Shown here piece after piece: positions 25,229 to 34,005 of a stretch of 64,000 nt of DNA. The stretch spans positions 112,738 to 176,737 of the forward strand of contig JAFURZ010000002.1 in NCBI GenBank assembly GCA_017480785.1. Reading direction: 5' to 3'. The DNA is from Bacteroidales bacterium (GTDB taxonomy: Bacteria; Bacteroidota; Bacteroidia; Bacteroidales; P3). Below the pieces are notes generated by a model that had not been told where the DNA came from, ran no database searches, and saw only the letters and a program-made list of their open reading frames with translations. The position numbers and the translations under genes were made by a program. The number at the start of each line of letters is the position of its first letter. Position 1 is the stretch's first letter.

Positions 25229-26982
25229 TGTATATGAAAAAGACAATGATAGTGGCAGCCCTCGCGGTGCTGGCCATCCCGCTGAAGGCCCAGAACGACT
25301 ATAACGAGAGTGTCGTCGTCAAGGGGTCCTATACGCCCGTCATCGAGCAGGCCGAGAAGCTGAACTTCCCTGCCATGGTCACCGACACCCTTTCCCGGAT
25401 AGAGCATGTGTTCCATTACAGCATCACGCCCACCCGCCTGCGCGCCATGTACGAGCCCACGCGTATCCGAGCCGCCCGCATCATCGGCGAGCCGGCCACC
25501 AAGCTCTACAACAACTACCTGCGCCTCGGCTTCGGCAACTATTGGAGCCCCCTGGCCGACCTCAACTGGTGTTCCACGCGCGACAGGCTGAAGACCTACG
25601 GAGTCCGGCTGAACCACTTCTCCTCCTGGGACAAGCTGGCCAAGATGCCCGAATACGGCAACGCCCAGTACGGCAACACCGACATCACCCTCTTCGGCAA
25701 GTACATCGTCGGCGACGTGCTGCAGCTCTCGTCCGATATCAGCTACGAGCACGACCACAACCTCTACTACGGCTTCACCGACAGCACCCTGCAGGCAGCC
25801 CTCGGATTGACGCGCGACAATATCAGCCTCTCCGACTACAGGGCGTCTTACAATGTGGCTACCTGGAACATCGGTGTCAAGAACATGGAACTCGACGTCA
25901 ACAAACTGGGCTACTCCGCCGATGTGCACCTGAGCGACCTCTGGACCGTGTGGGGCGCCAACGAGTTGAACCTTACCCTGAGTGGCGACATACACTATGG
26001 TTTCCCCATAATGAGGGATTACAAAGGGGTGGCCTATCTGCATGTCGATTGGGAGCACTACAGGAACGTGTCGCCGGGTGACGGAATTGACAACTTCCTG
26101 GGCATTTTATATTCCCGTCCTGAATACATAGACCATACCAACATCCTCAGGGTTAACCCCTATGTCGACTTCCTCTTCCGTGGACTCAACATCCATGCCG
26201 GCCTTCTCTATGCCTGGGACGGATATAGCGCCGCCGGTACCGATAAACAGAACCTCGTCTACCCCGACGTCACGGTAAGCAAGAAACTGATGAAGGACAA
26301 CCTTGTCCTCAGCCTTGCCGCCACCGGTGGAGCTGAGGCCAATACCCTCAACCGTTTGCGGATGGTGAACCCTTACATCGACCCCGATTTCTCTCCCGGT
26401 GTCGTCGCTTCCCACTACGACTTCGTCGGCCACGCCCGCTGGACGTTGAGCAAGAAGCTCGAGGCCAACGCCGAGGTGAGCTACTCCCTGCGCTCGGCCG
26501 ACCTCACCTTCGCGCTCGGCCCCCGCTACAGCCTGAACAATGTCTATAGTGATGTCTACAACAACCTGAACCGCCTCACCGTGGGTGGCGACATCACCTT
26601 CGTCAACGACGAGATGATTACCCTCCGCGCCGGCGGCCACTATTATCATTACACCATTACCGACCTTGGCGCCGTGACGCCGGCCTGGAGTGAATACTAC
26701 CGCCCCGACTGGGACGCCTTGCTGGCTATAGACCTCAACTACCACTACAAGTGGTTCCTCCACCTCGAAAGCCAACTGCTAGGCCGTATGGACTCCGACC
26801 AAGGCACCCTCCCCATGCGCTACGGCATCGACGCCCAGGTGGAGTACCGCCACAACCGCGCCCTCTCCTTCTTCCTCCGCATGGATAACCTCGCCTTCCA
26901 GCGCTACTGGTACTGGGCCAACTACCCCTCGCAGCGCGGCCTCTTCCTCGTCGGTCTCACCTACACCATCCCGCACAAATGA
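25228..26982 (+). CDS. Outer-membrane beta-barrel protein coupled to the TPR protein
   Basis: A 584-residue protein with a signal peptide (MYMKKTMIVAALAVLAIPLKAQ) followed by NDYNESVVVKGSYTPVIEQAEKLNFPAMV, a short plug-like or periplasmic segment. Many alternating amphipathic strands follow (YLRLGFGNYWSPLADLNW, LSSDISYEHDHNLYYGF, LNLTLSGDIHYGF, LEANAEVSYSLRS, GLFLVGLTYTIPHK), with an aromatic-rich last strand as expected of a barrel. It lacks the full TonB-dependent receptor plug, so it is best called a TonB-independent or truncated-plug barrel. The start overlaps the TPR stop by one base, and the end overlaps the folC start by four. The physical function is unknown. Confidence 0.82.
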   Translation: MYMKKTMIVAALAVLAIPLKAQNDYNESVVVKGSYTPVIEQAEKLNFPAMVTDTLSRIEHVFHYSITPTRLRAMYEPTRIRAARIIGEPATKLYNNYLRLGFGNYWSPLADLNWCSTRDRLKTYGVRLNHFSSWDKLAKMPEYGNAQYGNTDITLFGKYIVGDVLQLSSDISYEHDHNLYYGFTDSTLQAALGLTRDNISLSDYRASYNVATWNIGVKNMELDVNKLGYSADVHLSDLWTVWGANELNLTLSGDIHYGFPIMRDYKGVAYLHVDWEHYRNVSPGDGIDNFLGILYSRPEYIDHTNILRVNPYVDFLFRGLNIHAGLLYAWDGYSAAGTDKQNLVYPDVTVSKKLMKDNLVLSLAATGGAEANTLNRLRMVNPYIDPDFSPGVVASHYDFVGHARWTLSKKLEANAEVSYSLRSADLTFALGPRYSLNNVYSDVYNNLNRLTVGGDITFVNDEMITLRAGGHYYHYTITDLGAVTPAWSEYYRPDWDALLAIDLNYHYKWFLHLESQLLGRMDSDQGTLPMRYGIDAQVEYRHNRALSFFLRMDNLAFQRYWYWANYPSQRGLFLVGLTYTIPHK

Positions 26983-28352
26983 CCTATCAAGATTGTCAGC
27001 ATGTTGGCTCCATAAAGTCGCCGACATCCTATCAGGATTGTCAGCATGTTGGCTCCATAAAGTCGCCGACATCCTATCAAGAGACACTGGACTACATGTT
27101 CGCGCAGCTGCCGATGTATCACCGCATCGGCGCTGCCGCTTATAAGGCCGACATCCAGCCTACCCTCGACATGATGGAAGCCCTCGGCCACCCCGAGCGC
27201 AAGTTCCGCAGCATCCACGTGGCCGGCACCAACGGCAAAGGCTCCGTATCCCACTTCCTCGCCTCCATCCTCCAGGAGGCAGGCTACAAGGTGGGCCTCT
27301 ACACCTCGCCCCACCTCGTCGACTTCCGCGAAAGAATCAGAATCAACGGCGAAATGATACCGGAGCAGGCCGTCGTTGACTTTGTATCTACCCACTACCC
27401 ACTACTCACTACCCACTCCCTTTCTTTCTTCGAGATGACCGTGGGGCTGGCCTTCGACTATTTCGCCCGCGAGCAAGTCGACATCGCCGTCATCGAGGTG
27501 GGCATGGGCGGACGGCTGGACTCCACCAATGTCATCACCCCGTTGCTCAGTATCATCACCAATATCGGCCTCGACCACACCCAGTTCCTCGGCGACACGC
27601 TGGAGAAGATAGCCGCCGAGAAGGCCGGCATCATCAAGGAGGGCGTGCCCGTCGTCATCGGCGAGACGCAGCCCGAGACAGCCCCCGTCTTCAGTGCAAC
27701 CGCCGAAAGGCTCCACGCCCCCATCACCTTTGCCGACCAACACCATCATGTCGACCGCGTCGAGGACTACACCACTGAACTTACTGGCGAGTACCAGAAA
27801 AAAAACCTCGCCACCGTCCTTGAAGCCGTCGATGTGCTTCGCCGCACTACCGACCTGAGCCTTCCCCAGGCTCCTGTGCAACGCGGCATCAGCCGCGTGG
27901 TCACCAACACCCACCTGCACGGCCGCTGGCAGAAGATAGGGGAGAGCCCCCTCACCATCTGCGAGACCGCCCACAACGAGCCCGGCATCCGCGCCATGCT
28001 CCAGGGCGTCGCCAACACCCCGCATGCCAACCTGCATGTCATCTACGGATGCGTCAACGACAAGGACTACCGGCACATCCTGCAGTACCTCGATTCCGAG
28101 CTTCGGGCACTCAATCCCGGACTCACCTGGCGCTTCACCCAACCCAGCGTGCCCCGGGGCCTTCCGGTGGCCGACCTCGAGGCCGCTGCCAGTGCCCTAG
28201 GTATCCATGGCAAGGCCTACGGGCGGGTAGGGGAGGCCATCGACGCAGCCCGCGCAGCAGCGCAACCCGATGACATGGTGCTGGTTACAGGCTCTATCTT
28301 CCTTGTCGCCGATGCACTGGCTTTCACCAATATTGGTGAGGATGCCGTTTGA
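26979..28352 (+). CDS. folC: Folylpolyglutamate synthase / dihydrofolate synthase
   Basis: Adds glutamate to folates (and to dihydropteroate if bifunctional). The 457-residue protein has the P-loop HVAGTNGKGSVSHFLASILQ, YTSPHLVDFRERIRING, EVGMGGRLDSTNVI, LDHTQFLGDTLEKIAAEKAGIIK and the C-terminal Mur-ligase domain with GRWQ and NEPG. Two oddities are visible. The first 30 residues come from two tandem 45-bp DNA units (SYQDCQHVGSIKSPT twice) before the conserved start SYQETLDYMFAQLPMYHRIG. A heptamer array encodes residues about 137-146 (STHYPLLTTHS). Both are in frame. The ATG overlaps the barrel-gene stop (ATGA). Confidence 0.94.
   Translation: MTYQDCQHVGSIKSPTSYQDCQHVGSIKSPTSYQETLDYMFAQLPMYHRIGAAAYKADIQPTLDMMEALGHPERKFRSIHVAGTNGKGSVSHFLASILQEAGYKVGLYTSPHLVDFRERIRINGEMIPEQAVVDFVSTHYPLLTTHSLSFFEMTVGLAFDYFAREQVDIAVIEVGMGGRLDSTNVITPLLSIITNIGLDHTQFLGDTLEKIAAEKAGIIKEGVPVVIGETQPETAPVFSATAERLHAPITFADQHHHVDRVEDYTTELTGEYQKKNLATVLEAVDVLRRTTDLSLPQAPVQRGISRVVTNTHLHGRWQKIGESPLTICETAHNEPGIRAMLQGVANTPHANLHVIYGCVNDKDYRHILQYLDSELRALNPGLTWRFTQPSVPRGLPVADLEAAASALGIHGKAYGRVGEAIDAARAAAQPDDMVLVTGSIFLVADALAFTNIGEDAV
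26983..27080. repeat. 45-bp tandem duplication at the folC start
   Basis: Two 45-bp units beginning at 26983 and 27028, and a partial third at 27073 (CCTATCAAG…). They differ at one base (CAAGATT versus CAGGATT). Each unit adds 15 residues in frame (YQDCQHVGSIKSPTS). Confidence 0.9.
27388..27415. repeat. Heptamer array (CTACCCA type) inside folC
   Basis: Units CTACCCA, CTACCCA, CTACTCA, CTACCCA. This is the reverse complement of the GTGGGTA unit in valS and nqrA. Confidence 0.82.
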
Positions 28353-28404
28353 CAGAATGTTCGTAATTTTGCAAAACGAAATCAAACTAAAAAACAACCG
28401 CATT

Positions 28405-29364
28405 ATGTCACACGAACATCACCACCACGACCACGGGCATTGCCCTGACCACGAGCATGCCCACCACGGTCACCATCACCATCACGTCCACTCCATCGAG
28501 CACCTCTCTACAATATATATTGTAGCCGTAGCGCTCAACCTCGCTTTCGTCGTTGTCGAGGCCGTCGCCGGCCTCGTCGGCCACTCGCTGGGCCTGCTCT
28601 CCGACGCGGGGCACAACCTCTCCGACGTCTTCTCCCTCCTGCTGGCCATGGTGGCCCTCAAGCTGGCCTCCAGCCGTGCCACCCGCCGCTTCACCTACGG
28701 CCACCGCAAGGCGTCGGTGCTCATCTCCCTGCTCAACGCCATCATCCTCCTTGTCGCCGTGGGCGCCATCATGGTGGAGAGCGTGCGCAAGTTCATGCAC
28801 CCCGCCGACGTCAATGGCACCCTCATCATCTGGACCGCCGCCGTGGGCATCCTCATCAACGGCTTCACCGCCTGGCTCCTCGGCCGGCAGCACCAGCACG
28901 ACATCAACACCCGCGGAGCCTTCCTCCACATGCTGGCCGATACGCTGGTCAGCATCGGGGTGGTCGTCAGCGGCGTGGTCATCAACCTCACCGGCTGGAC
29001 CGTCGTCGACCCCATCATTGGCCTTGTGGTCGCCATTGTCATCCTCGTCAGCACCTGGAGTCTCCTCTCCGAGAGCCTCCGCATGAGCACCGACGCCGTG
29101 CCCGAAGGCTACGACGTGGAGGAAATCAAGCAGAAGGTGGAGAGCCTCGACGAGGTCCTCAATGTGCACCACATGCACATCTGGCCCATCTCGACCACCG
29201 AGACGGCTCTCACGGCCCACGTCGTCATCCCCTCCTCCGACCGGCTCGAAGCCGTCACCGACCGCGTGAAGGACCTGCTCGACGAACTGGGCATCCATCA
29301 CAGCACCCTGGAACTGGAAACCCAGAGCAGCCACTGCCACGACCGCCACTGCTGCGCCGAATAG
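28405..29364 (+). CDS. Cation diffusion facilitator (zinc/cobalt/cadmium exporter family)
   Basis: A 319-residue proton-coupled divalent-metal exporter of the inner membrane. The His-rich N-terminus MSHEHHHHDHGHCPDHEHAH is a metal-binding tail. The CDF signature SLGLLSDAGHNLSDVFSLLLA supplies the HxxxD half of the transport site, and MLADTLVSIGVVVSGV the second half. Six membrane helices lie between about 34 and 215. The C-terminal domain (LDEVLNVHHMHIWPISTTETALTAHVVIP) is cytosolic, followed by a His/Cys-rich end, SSHCHDRHCCAE. The ATG at 28405 was chosen for this N-terminus; 53 bp separate it from folC, with a possible TAATTTTG box at 28364. Confidence 0.94.
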   Translation: MSHEHHHHDHGHCPDHEHAHHGHHHHHVHSIEHLSTIYIVAVALNLAFVVVEAVAGLVGHSLGLLSDAGHNLSDVFSLLLAMVALKLASSRATRRFTYGHRKASVLISLLNAIILLVAVGAIMVESVRKFMHPADVNGTLIIWTAAVGILINGFTAWLLGRQHQHDINTRGAFLHMLADTLVSIGVVVSGVVINLTGWTVVDPIIGLVVAIVILVSTWSLLSESLRMSTDAVPEGYDVEEIKQKVESLDEVLNVHHMHIWPISTTETALTAHVVIPSSDRLEAVTDRVKDLLDELGIHHSTLELETQSSHCHDRHCCAE

Positions 29365-29402
29365 GCTGAGCACCTGTTTTTTACGGGTTCGGCAGGCACC
29401 AT

Positions 29403-29475
29403 CGCCTTACCAAGGCCTTATCAAGTCCTTACCAACGCCTTATCAAGTCTTACCACGGTGGTAAGAGGTAAGGCG
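29403..29475. repeat. 11-bp array with central fold-back, CTTACCAA type
   Basis: Four 11-bp units CGCCTTACCAA, GGCCTTATCAA, GTCCTTACCAA, CGCCTTATCAA (29403-29446), then a hairpin CTTACCAC/GTGGTAAG (29449-29465) and one inverted unit GGTAAGGCG. It lies between the convergent CDF and gmhB genes, where it could also terminate transcription. Confidence 0.85.
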
Positions 29476-29497
29476 TTTAATGGTTTGAAAACAAGCT

Positions 29498-30040
29498 TTA
29501 TGCAAAATTTGTGTTCTGAAGCCCCTTCGGGAGGTTTTGTGCGAAGTCGAGCAGGGTGGGAAATCGGTAGTCGACCAGGTGGGGTGCATCGGTGGCTACG
29601 GTGGAGTTGCAGCCCACCAGCACGGTGGTCATGCCCGCACGGCGTCCGAAGAGAATGTCGGTCTTGCTGTCGCCTACCATCACGCTGTCTTTCAGTCGTA
29701 TGTCGGGATAATCTCTGCGGGCTTGCAGCGCCATGCCTATGTTGGGCTTGCGGCGGAAGCTGTGCGAGCGCTCCAGGTCGGGGCAGTGGTAGATGCGGTC
29801 CACGGGTCCGACGGCCTCCAGCAGTTTGCGGTGGATGGCCTCCAGGTCGGCCTCGGTCATCAGCCCTTTGCCGATGCCCTGTTGGTTGGTGACGATGAAG
29901 AGATGGCTGAAGCGCCGGCGGCAGATATCCAGTGCCTCTTTCACGCCGGGCAGCATCACCAGCTCGTCGGGCGACTTCACATAGTCGTTCGGGCGCAACA
30001 CGTTGAGCACCCCGTCGCGGTCGAGGAAGAGGGCACTCAT
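29498..30040 (-). CDS. gmhB: D-glycero-alpha-D-manno-heptose-1,7-bisphosphate 7-phosphatase
   Basis: Removes the C7 phosphate in the GDP-heptose pathway. The 180-residue HAD-superfamily protein starts MSALFLDRDGVLNVLRPNDY: the DxD nucleophile motif is LDRDG. It also has IVTNQQGIGKG, the zinc-type region YHCPDLERSHSFRRKPNIGM, and VMVGDSKTDILFGRRAGM. The start overlaps the hddC stop by 4 bp. Together with gmhA, hddA and hddC it makes the complete nucleotide-activated heptose set. It is the last gene of the cluster, ending before the 11-bp array. Confidence 0.92.
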   Translation of the reverse strand: MSALFLDRDGVLNVLRPNDYVKSPDELVMLPGVKEALDICRRRFSHLFIVTNQQGIGKGLMTEADLEAIHRKLLEAVGPVDRIYHCPDLERSHSFRRKPNIGMALQARRDYPDIRLKDSVMVGDSKTDILFGRRAGMTTVLVGCNSTVATDAPHLVDYRFPTLLDFAQNLPKGLQNTNFA

Positions 30041-30726
30041 AGCAGTGGCAGTTCCGTTTGTGCGCGCCGGTAGTCGTCGGGCACGCCGATATCGATGAAA
30101 TAGCCGTCGAGGGCATAGGCGTGGACGGGCTCGCGCAGGGGTTGAAGCACCTCTTTCTCGAAGGAGAACTGCTGTCCGGCGGGGTAGTTGTCGAGCAGCG
30201 AGCGGTGCATGCGGTAGATGCCGGCGTTGATGAGGCCTGCGCCGGCGGTCGGGTCTTTCTCGCGGAAGGCGGTGACGAGCCCTTTGCCGTCGGTCTCCAC
30301 GGCGCCGTAGCGTCCTGCGTCGGGCACGTAACGCAGCAGGAGTGCCAGGCGGCATCCGGCGTGGTCGGCCTGCAGCAGGGGGGTGTGGTCCACGTGGAAG
30401 AGGGTGTCGCCGTTGAGCACGGTGATGCGCTCCTCGGAGCAGTGTTGCAGGCCGTTGACGATGGCCCCGCCCGTGCCCAGGGGACTGAGCTCGCGGGCGT
30501 AGTCGACGGCCATGCCGCCGTACTCGTTCCCGTAGCAGGCCTCCACCTTCTCGTGCAGGTAGCCGGTGGCGAGGACGACGTGCCGGTAGCCCTGCCGCGA
30601 CAGGTCGTCGAGCAGGTAGCTCAGGAACGGCCGTCCGGCGACGGGGGCCATGGGCTTGGGCACGTCGCTCACCACGGTGCGCAGGCGGGTGCCGAAGCCC
30701 CCGGCCAGTATGATGGCTTCCTTCAT
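30037..30726 (-). CDS. hddC: D-glycero-alpha-D-manno-heptose 1-phosphate guanylyltransferase
   Basis: A 229-residue nucleotidyltransferase beginning MKEAIILAGGFGTRLRTVVS, with the metal-binding VLNGDTLFHVD and C-terminal YFIDIGVPDDYRRAQTEL. The fold is shared with RmlA and mannose-1-phosphate guanylyltransferases. The HddC assignment rests on its location between gmhA/hddA and gmhB, which completes GDP-D-glycero-alpha-D-manno-heptose synthesis. It overlaps gmhA and gmhB by 4 bp each. The product would supply heptose for surface glycans. Confidence 0.88.
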   Translation of the reverse strand: MKEAIILAGGFGTRLRTVVSDVPKPMAPVAGRPFLSYLLDDLSRQGYRHVVLATGYLHEKVEACYGNEYGGMAVDYARELSPLGTGGAIVNGLQHCSEERITVLNGDTLFHVDHTPLLQADHAGCRLALLLRYVPDAGRYGAVETDGKGLVTAFREKDPTAGAGLINAGIYRMHRSLLDNYPAGQQFSFEKEVLQPLREPVHAYALDGYFIDIGVPDDYRRAQTELPLL

Positions 30727-31304
30727 TTGAACATCGCCGTTTCGACCAGCTCGCAGATGATGTGGCCCAGCATGATGTGGCTCTCCTGGATGCGGGGTGT
30801 GTCGGTGCTGGGTACGTTGAGCAGCAGCCCGCCGCAGTCGCGCATCTTGCCGCCCGTGGCACCGGTCATGGAGACGATGCTTACCCCCAGCTCGCGGGCC
30901 ACCTTGTAGGCTTCCAGTATGTTGCGGCTGTTGCCGCTGGTCGAGATGCCCACCAGCACGTCGCCTCGCTTGGCGGTGCCGCGCAGCAGGCGTGCGAAGA
31001 TGTACTCATAGCCGTAGTCGTTGCCCACGGCGGTGAGGTAGGAGGTGTTGCAGTGCAGCGCCTCGGCGTTGAGGGGAGGCCGGTCGAAGTAGAAGCGGCC
31101 GCTCAGCTCGGCAGCCAGGTGCTGTGCGTCGGCGGCGCTGCCGCCGTTGCCGCAGAAGTGTATCTTGCCTCCCGCCCGCAGCGAGGCCTCTATCAGCAGG
31201 GCTGCGTCGGCCACGGTCTGCATCAGCACACTGTCGGCCAGGATGGCCTGCTTCACGGCGATGCTCTGGGCTATTGATTCCTGTATTCTATCCATACTAT
31301 TCAT
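30723..31304 (-). CDS. gmhA: Sedoheptulose 7-phosphate isomerase
   Basis: Converts sedoheptulose 7-phosphate to heptose 7-phosphate, the first step of heptose nucleotide synthesis. The 193-residue SIS-fold protein has IHFCGNGGSAADAQHLAAELSGRF and VLVGISTSGNSRNILEAYKVA, with the metal-type TDTPRIQESHIMLGHIICELVE near the end. All are typical of GmhA. The start is MNSMDRIQES; the inner ATG three codons in is an alternative. It lies 3 bp from hddA and overlaps hddC. Confidence 0.94.
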   Translation of the reverse strand: MNSMDRIQESIAQSIAVKQAILADSVLMQTVADAALLIEASLRAGGKIHFCGNGGSAADAQHLAAELSGRFYFDRPPLNAEALHCNTSYLTAVGNDYGYEYIFARLLRGTAKRGDVLVGISTSGNSRNILEAYKVARELGVSIVSMTGATGGKMRDCGGLLLNVPSTDTPRIQESHIMLGHIICELVETAMFK

Positions 31305-31307
31305 CAG

Positions 31308-32330
31308 TTATTCCGTTATCCATGTCTTGAGACCTTCGGCGGTGAAGTCGTAGCGCTTGGTCTCGCCGCCGAATTGCGCCAGTGCCTTGCGCACGGCAAA
31401 CCGTGTCAGGCCCGGGCAGTAGAAGAACATGAAGCCGCCGCCGCCGGCACCGCTTATCTTGCCGCCGGTGGCCCCGGCCGCGAGGGCGGCCTCGTAGATG
31501 GCGTCGATGCGGGCATTGCTGACGCTCTGGGCCATCTGCTTCTTGTGCTGCCACCCGAAGTTCAGTATCCTCCCGATGTCGCCCACATGCCCTTTCAGCA
31601 GGGCCTCCTTCATCTGTTGCGCCTGCTCTTTCAAGCGGTGCATGCTCTCGATGCTGGAGGTCTTCTTGTTCTTGACGTTCTGCTGCTGTTCGCGTATGAT
31701 GTCGGCGCTGACGTGCGACGTGTCGGTCCAGTAGAGCAGCAGGTTGTGGTTCAGCTCGTCGATGTAGCTCTGCCGCACCCGCAGGGGGTTGACAATGACG
31801 TTGTCGCCGTTGAACTCCATGTAGTTGAATCCGCCGAAGGTGGCGGCATACTGGTCCTGCTTGCCGCCGGCCAGGCCCAGGTCGATACGCTCTATCTCGT
31901 AGGCCAGCCGGGCGATGTCGTATTCGCCCAGCGGCAGCTTGAGCCATTCCACGTAGGCCCCCAGGATGCTCACCACCAGCGTCGACGAGGTGCCCAGACC
32001 GCTGCCGGCCGGGGCGTCGACGAAGGAGGCTATGCGCATTGACAGGGGGTGGTGGGTGAACTGCCGCACGATGCGGTTGTACACCCCCTTGTGCAGGATG
32101 AAGTATCCGTCGGTATCCACCTCGCTGGCGTCCTTGTACACCTCGCGCAGTCCCTTGTCGGGAGCCAGGAACTCCACCTGTCCGTCGTCGGTGGGCTCTA
32201 TCGTGGTGTAGGCCGCCATGCTGATGGTGGCGTTGAGGATGGCACCTCCGTAGAGGTCGCTGTAGGGGCTCACGTCGGTGCCGCCGCCCGCCAAACCCAG
32301 TCTCAAAGGTGCTTTGCTTCTGATTGTCAT
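31308..32330 (-). CDS. hddA: D-glycero-alpha-D-manno-heptose 7-phosphate kinase (GHMP kinase)
   Basis: Phosphorylates heptose 7-phosphate at C1. The 340-residue GHMP-family protein starts MTIRSKAPLRLGLAGGGTDV. It has the ATP loop DAPAGSGLGTSSTLVVSILG and the C-terminal glycine motif GATGGKISGAGGGGFMFFYC. HddA fits better than other GHMP kinases because of the 'LGLAGGGTDV' start and the neighbouring gmhA, hddC and gmhB. It lies in the same operon as the glycosyltransferase upstream (8 bp) and gmhA downstream (3 bp). Confidence 0.92.
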   Translation of the reverse strand: MTIRSKAPLRLGLAGGGTDVSPYSDLYGGAILNATISMAAYTTIEPTDDGQVEFLAPDKGLREVYKDASEVDTDGYFILHKGVYNRIVRQFTHHPLSMRIASFVDAPAGSGLGTSSTLVVSILGAYVEWLKLPLGEYDIARLAYEIERIDLGLAGGKQDQYAATFGGFNYMEFNGDNVIVNPLRVRQSYIDELNHNLLLYWTDTSHVSADIIREQQQNVKNKKTSSIESMHRLKEQAQQMKEALLKGHVGDIGRILNFGWQHKKQMAQSVSNARIDAIYEAALAAGATGGKISGAGGGGFMFFYCPGLTRFAVRKALAQFGGETKRYDFTAEGLKTWITE

Positions 32331-32338
32331 AAACCTTA

Positions 32339-33472
32339 TTATACTTTAAACTTTAAACTCCCGATAGCTTCGGTCATGTTGCTCCAAGCGTATTTCCGCT
32401 TCTCTTCGCGCACGCCCTCGGTGAGGCGGCTGGCCCAGTCCTCCTCGAAGAAGCGCACCAGCGCGTCGGCGATGCTCCCGGCCGCGGGCTCCACGACGAA
32501 GCCCACCTTGCCGTCGGGCACTATCTCCGGCAGGCCGCCCACGTTGGTCACCAGCATGGGCTTCTCAAAGTGGAAGGCTATCTGGGTCACCCCGCTTTGG
32601 GTGGCTGTCTTGTAGGGCTGCGCCACCAGGTCGGCGGCACAGAAATAGCGGTTCACCTCGTGGTCGGGAATGAAGTCGGTCTTCAGCACCACGCGGTCGC
32701 CGATGCCGAGCCGTTCGATGAGCTCCATGTAGGGCTTCGGGTCGCCGTAGAATTCGCCCGCCACGATGAGCTTCGTCCCCAGGGTCTTGATGCGTTCGTC
32801 GGCCATGGCCTCCAGCAGCAGGTCGAGCCCCTTGTAGTCGCGTATGAAGCCGAAGAAAAGCACGTAGCGCGGTGCGGAGTCGAGGTCGAGCATCCGCAGC
32901 GCCTCATCGCGGCCGACGATGGCGCCGTAATGGTCGTAGAGCGGATGGGGGCAGAAGGCGCGTGCCTTGCGGCCGTGGGGGTCGAAAAGGTCTGCGTCAG
33001 CCAGCACCGAGCGGCTCATGGCCACCATCCCGTCGACCGAGCCCACGAAGTAGCGGGCAAACAGCTTGTCGCCGAAGCGCTTCTCGTGGGGAATGAGGTT
33101 GTCGAGTATGCTGATGCGGCGCGTGCCTTTGCGCTTGGCCACGCGGTTCACCGTGCCCAGTGCCGGCGCCATGAAGGGCAGCCAGAACTTGGTGATGAGC
33201 AGGTCGGGGCGCTGCTTCTTGATGTACCGTCCGACTTTGAGCCAGTTGAAGGGGTTGATGGCGTTCAGCCGGCGGCTGATGGTCAGCCCCTCGGGGGCCG
33301 GCTCGTCGCTGTATTGCGTCTTGCCGGGGAAGAGAAACGACGGATACTGGAGCATGAAGGTGACCACCTCCACCTCGTGTCCCTGCGACTGGTACTCGCG
33401 TGCCAGCCGCTCGTTGAAGGCCGCCAGTCCGCCTCGGTAGGGCCATGCTGTGCCCAGGATGATGACTTTCAT
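32339..33472 (-). CDS. GT4-type glycosyltransferase
   Basis: A 377-residue GT-B protein starting MKVIILGTAWPYRGGLAAFN, with the nucleotide-binding C-domain containing VLFFGFIRDYKGLDLLLEAM, KLIVAGEFYGDP and YFCAADLVAQPYKTATQSGV, then GGLPEIVPDGKVGFVV. The acceptor and donor are unknown; beside a heptose operon it may transfer heptose or another sugar onto a surface glycan. The last codons (GSLKFKV) are encoded by two heptamer units, ACTTTAA (32343-32356). Confidence 0.9.
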   Translation of the reverse strand: MKVIILGTAWPYRGGLAAFNERLAREYQSQGHEVEVVTFMLQYPSFLFPGKTQYSDEPAPEGLTISRRLNAINPFNWLKVGRYIKKQRPDLLITKFWLPFMAPALGTVNRVAKRKGTRRISILDNLIPHEKRFGDKLFARYFVGSVDGMVAMSRSVLADADLFDPHGRKARAFCPHPLYDHYGAIVGRDEALRMLDLDSAPRYVLFFGFIRDYKGLDLLLEAMADERIKTLGTKLIVAGEFYGDPKPYMELIERLGIGDRVVLKTDFIPDHEVNRYFCAADLVAQPYKTATQSGVTQIAFHFEKPMLVTNVGGLPEIVPDGKVGFVVEPAAGSIADALVRFFEEDWASRLTEGVREEKRKYAWSNMTEAIGSLKFKV

Positions 33473-33475
33473 GGA

Positions 33476-33886
33476 CTATTGGAGATAGAAAACAATAGGT
33501 AGGTTAAACTGCACGCGCACCTTCTTGCCGCGCACCTTTCCGGGCTCCCACTTGGGCATTGCGCGCACCACACGTACCGCCTCCTCCTCGAGCAGGGCCA
33601 TCTTCTCCCTGGGTGCCACAATCCGCACATTCGTGATGCTGCCGTCGCGTTCCACCACGAAAGTCACATACACCTTCCCTTCCAGTTTCTCGGCCTTTGC
33701 CTTTTCGGGGTATTGCACATGGGTTCCCAGCCACTGCAGCAGGGCGTCTTCGCCACCGGGGAACTGAGGTTTCTGCTCCACAACCGTGTATATCTCGTCG
33801 CCCACGGTGGCAGAGCCGTTGTTTTGCGCCATGACTGCGCCGACGGTCAGTAGCGCAAATGCCAGAAGTGATAGTATTTTCTTCAT
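33476..33886 (-). CDS. Secreted TonB C-terminal domain protein
   Basis: A 136-residue protein with a signal peptide (MKKILSLLAFALLTVGAVMAQ) and a TonB_C domain (residues about 40-136): FPGGEDALLQWLGTHVQYPEKAKAEKLEGKVYVTFVVERDGSITNVRIV, KWEPGKVRGKKVRVQFNLPIVF. It has no membrane anchor, proline linker or ExbB/D neighbours, so it is not a classical energising TonB. Many Bacteroidota carry such soluble TonB_C proteins of unknown role. The ATG at 33886 is chosen because it opens the signal peptide; the longer frame above it crosses the tRNA-Leu gene. It lies 3 bp upstream of the glycosyltransferase. Confidence 0.85.
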   Translation of the reverse strand: MKKILSLLAFALLTVGAVMAQNNGSATVGDEIYTVVEQKPQFPGGEDALLQWLGTHVQYPEKAKAEKLEGKVYVTFVVERDGSITNVRIVAPREKMALLEEEAVRVVRAMPKWEPGKVRGKKVRVQFNLPIVFYLQ

Positions 33887-33960
33887 AAGACAACTAATTT
33901 TTATATATGTGTAACGCGACACATGATATTTTATTGTCAAAAGGTTGTTTTTACTGCACA

Positions 33961-33997
33961 AAAAAAACGGAGGCGGTGGTCGTTCGACCACCGCCTC
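33961..33997 (-). terminator. Intrinsic terminator of tRNA-Leu
   Basis: On the minus strand, GAGGCGGTGGTCG pairs with CGACCACCGCCTC across a short AA loop, followed by CGTTTTTTT. It lies just past the tRNA 3' end. Confidence 0.9.
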
Positions 33998-34005
33998 TGT
34001 CCTTG

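Noticed and set aside
29498-30862. Single 454-codon frame covering gmhB and hddC
   Set aside because: Its first part is an out-of-frame reading of hddC; only the end from 30040 is the true gmhB frame, and hddC occupies another frame with all motifs.
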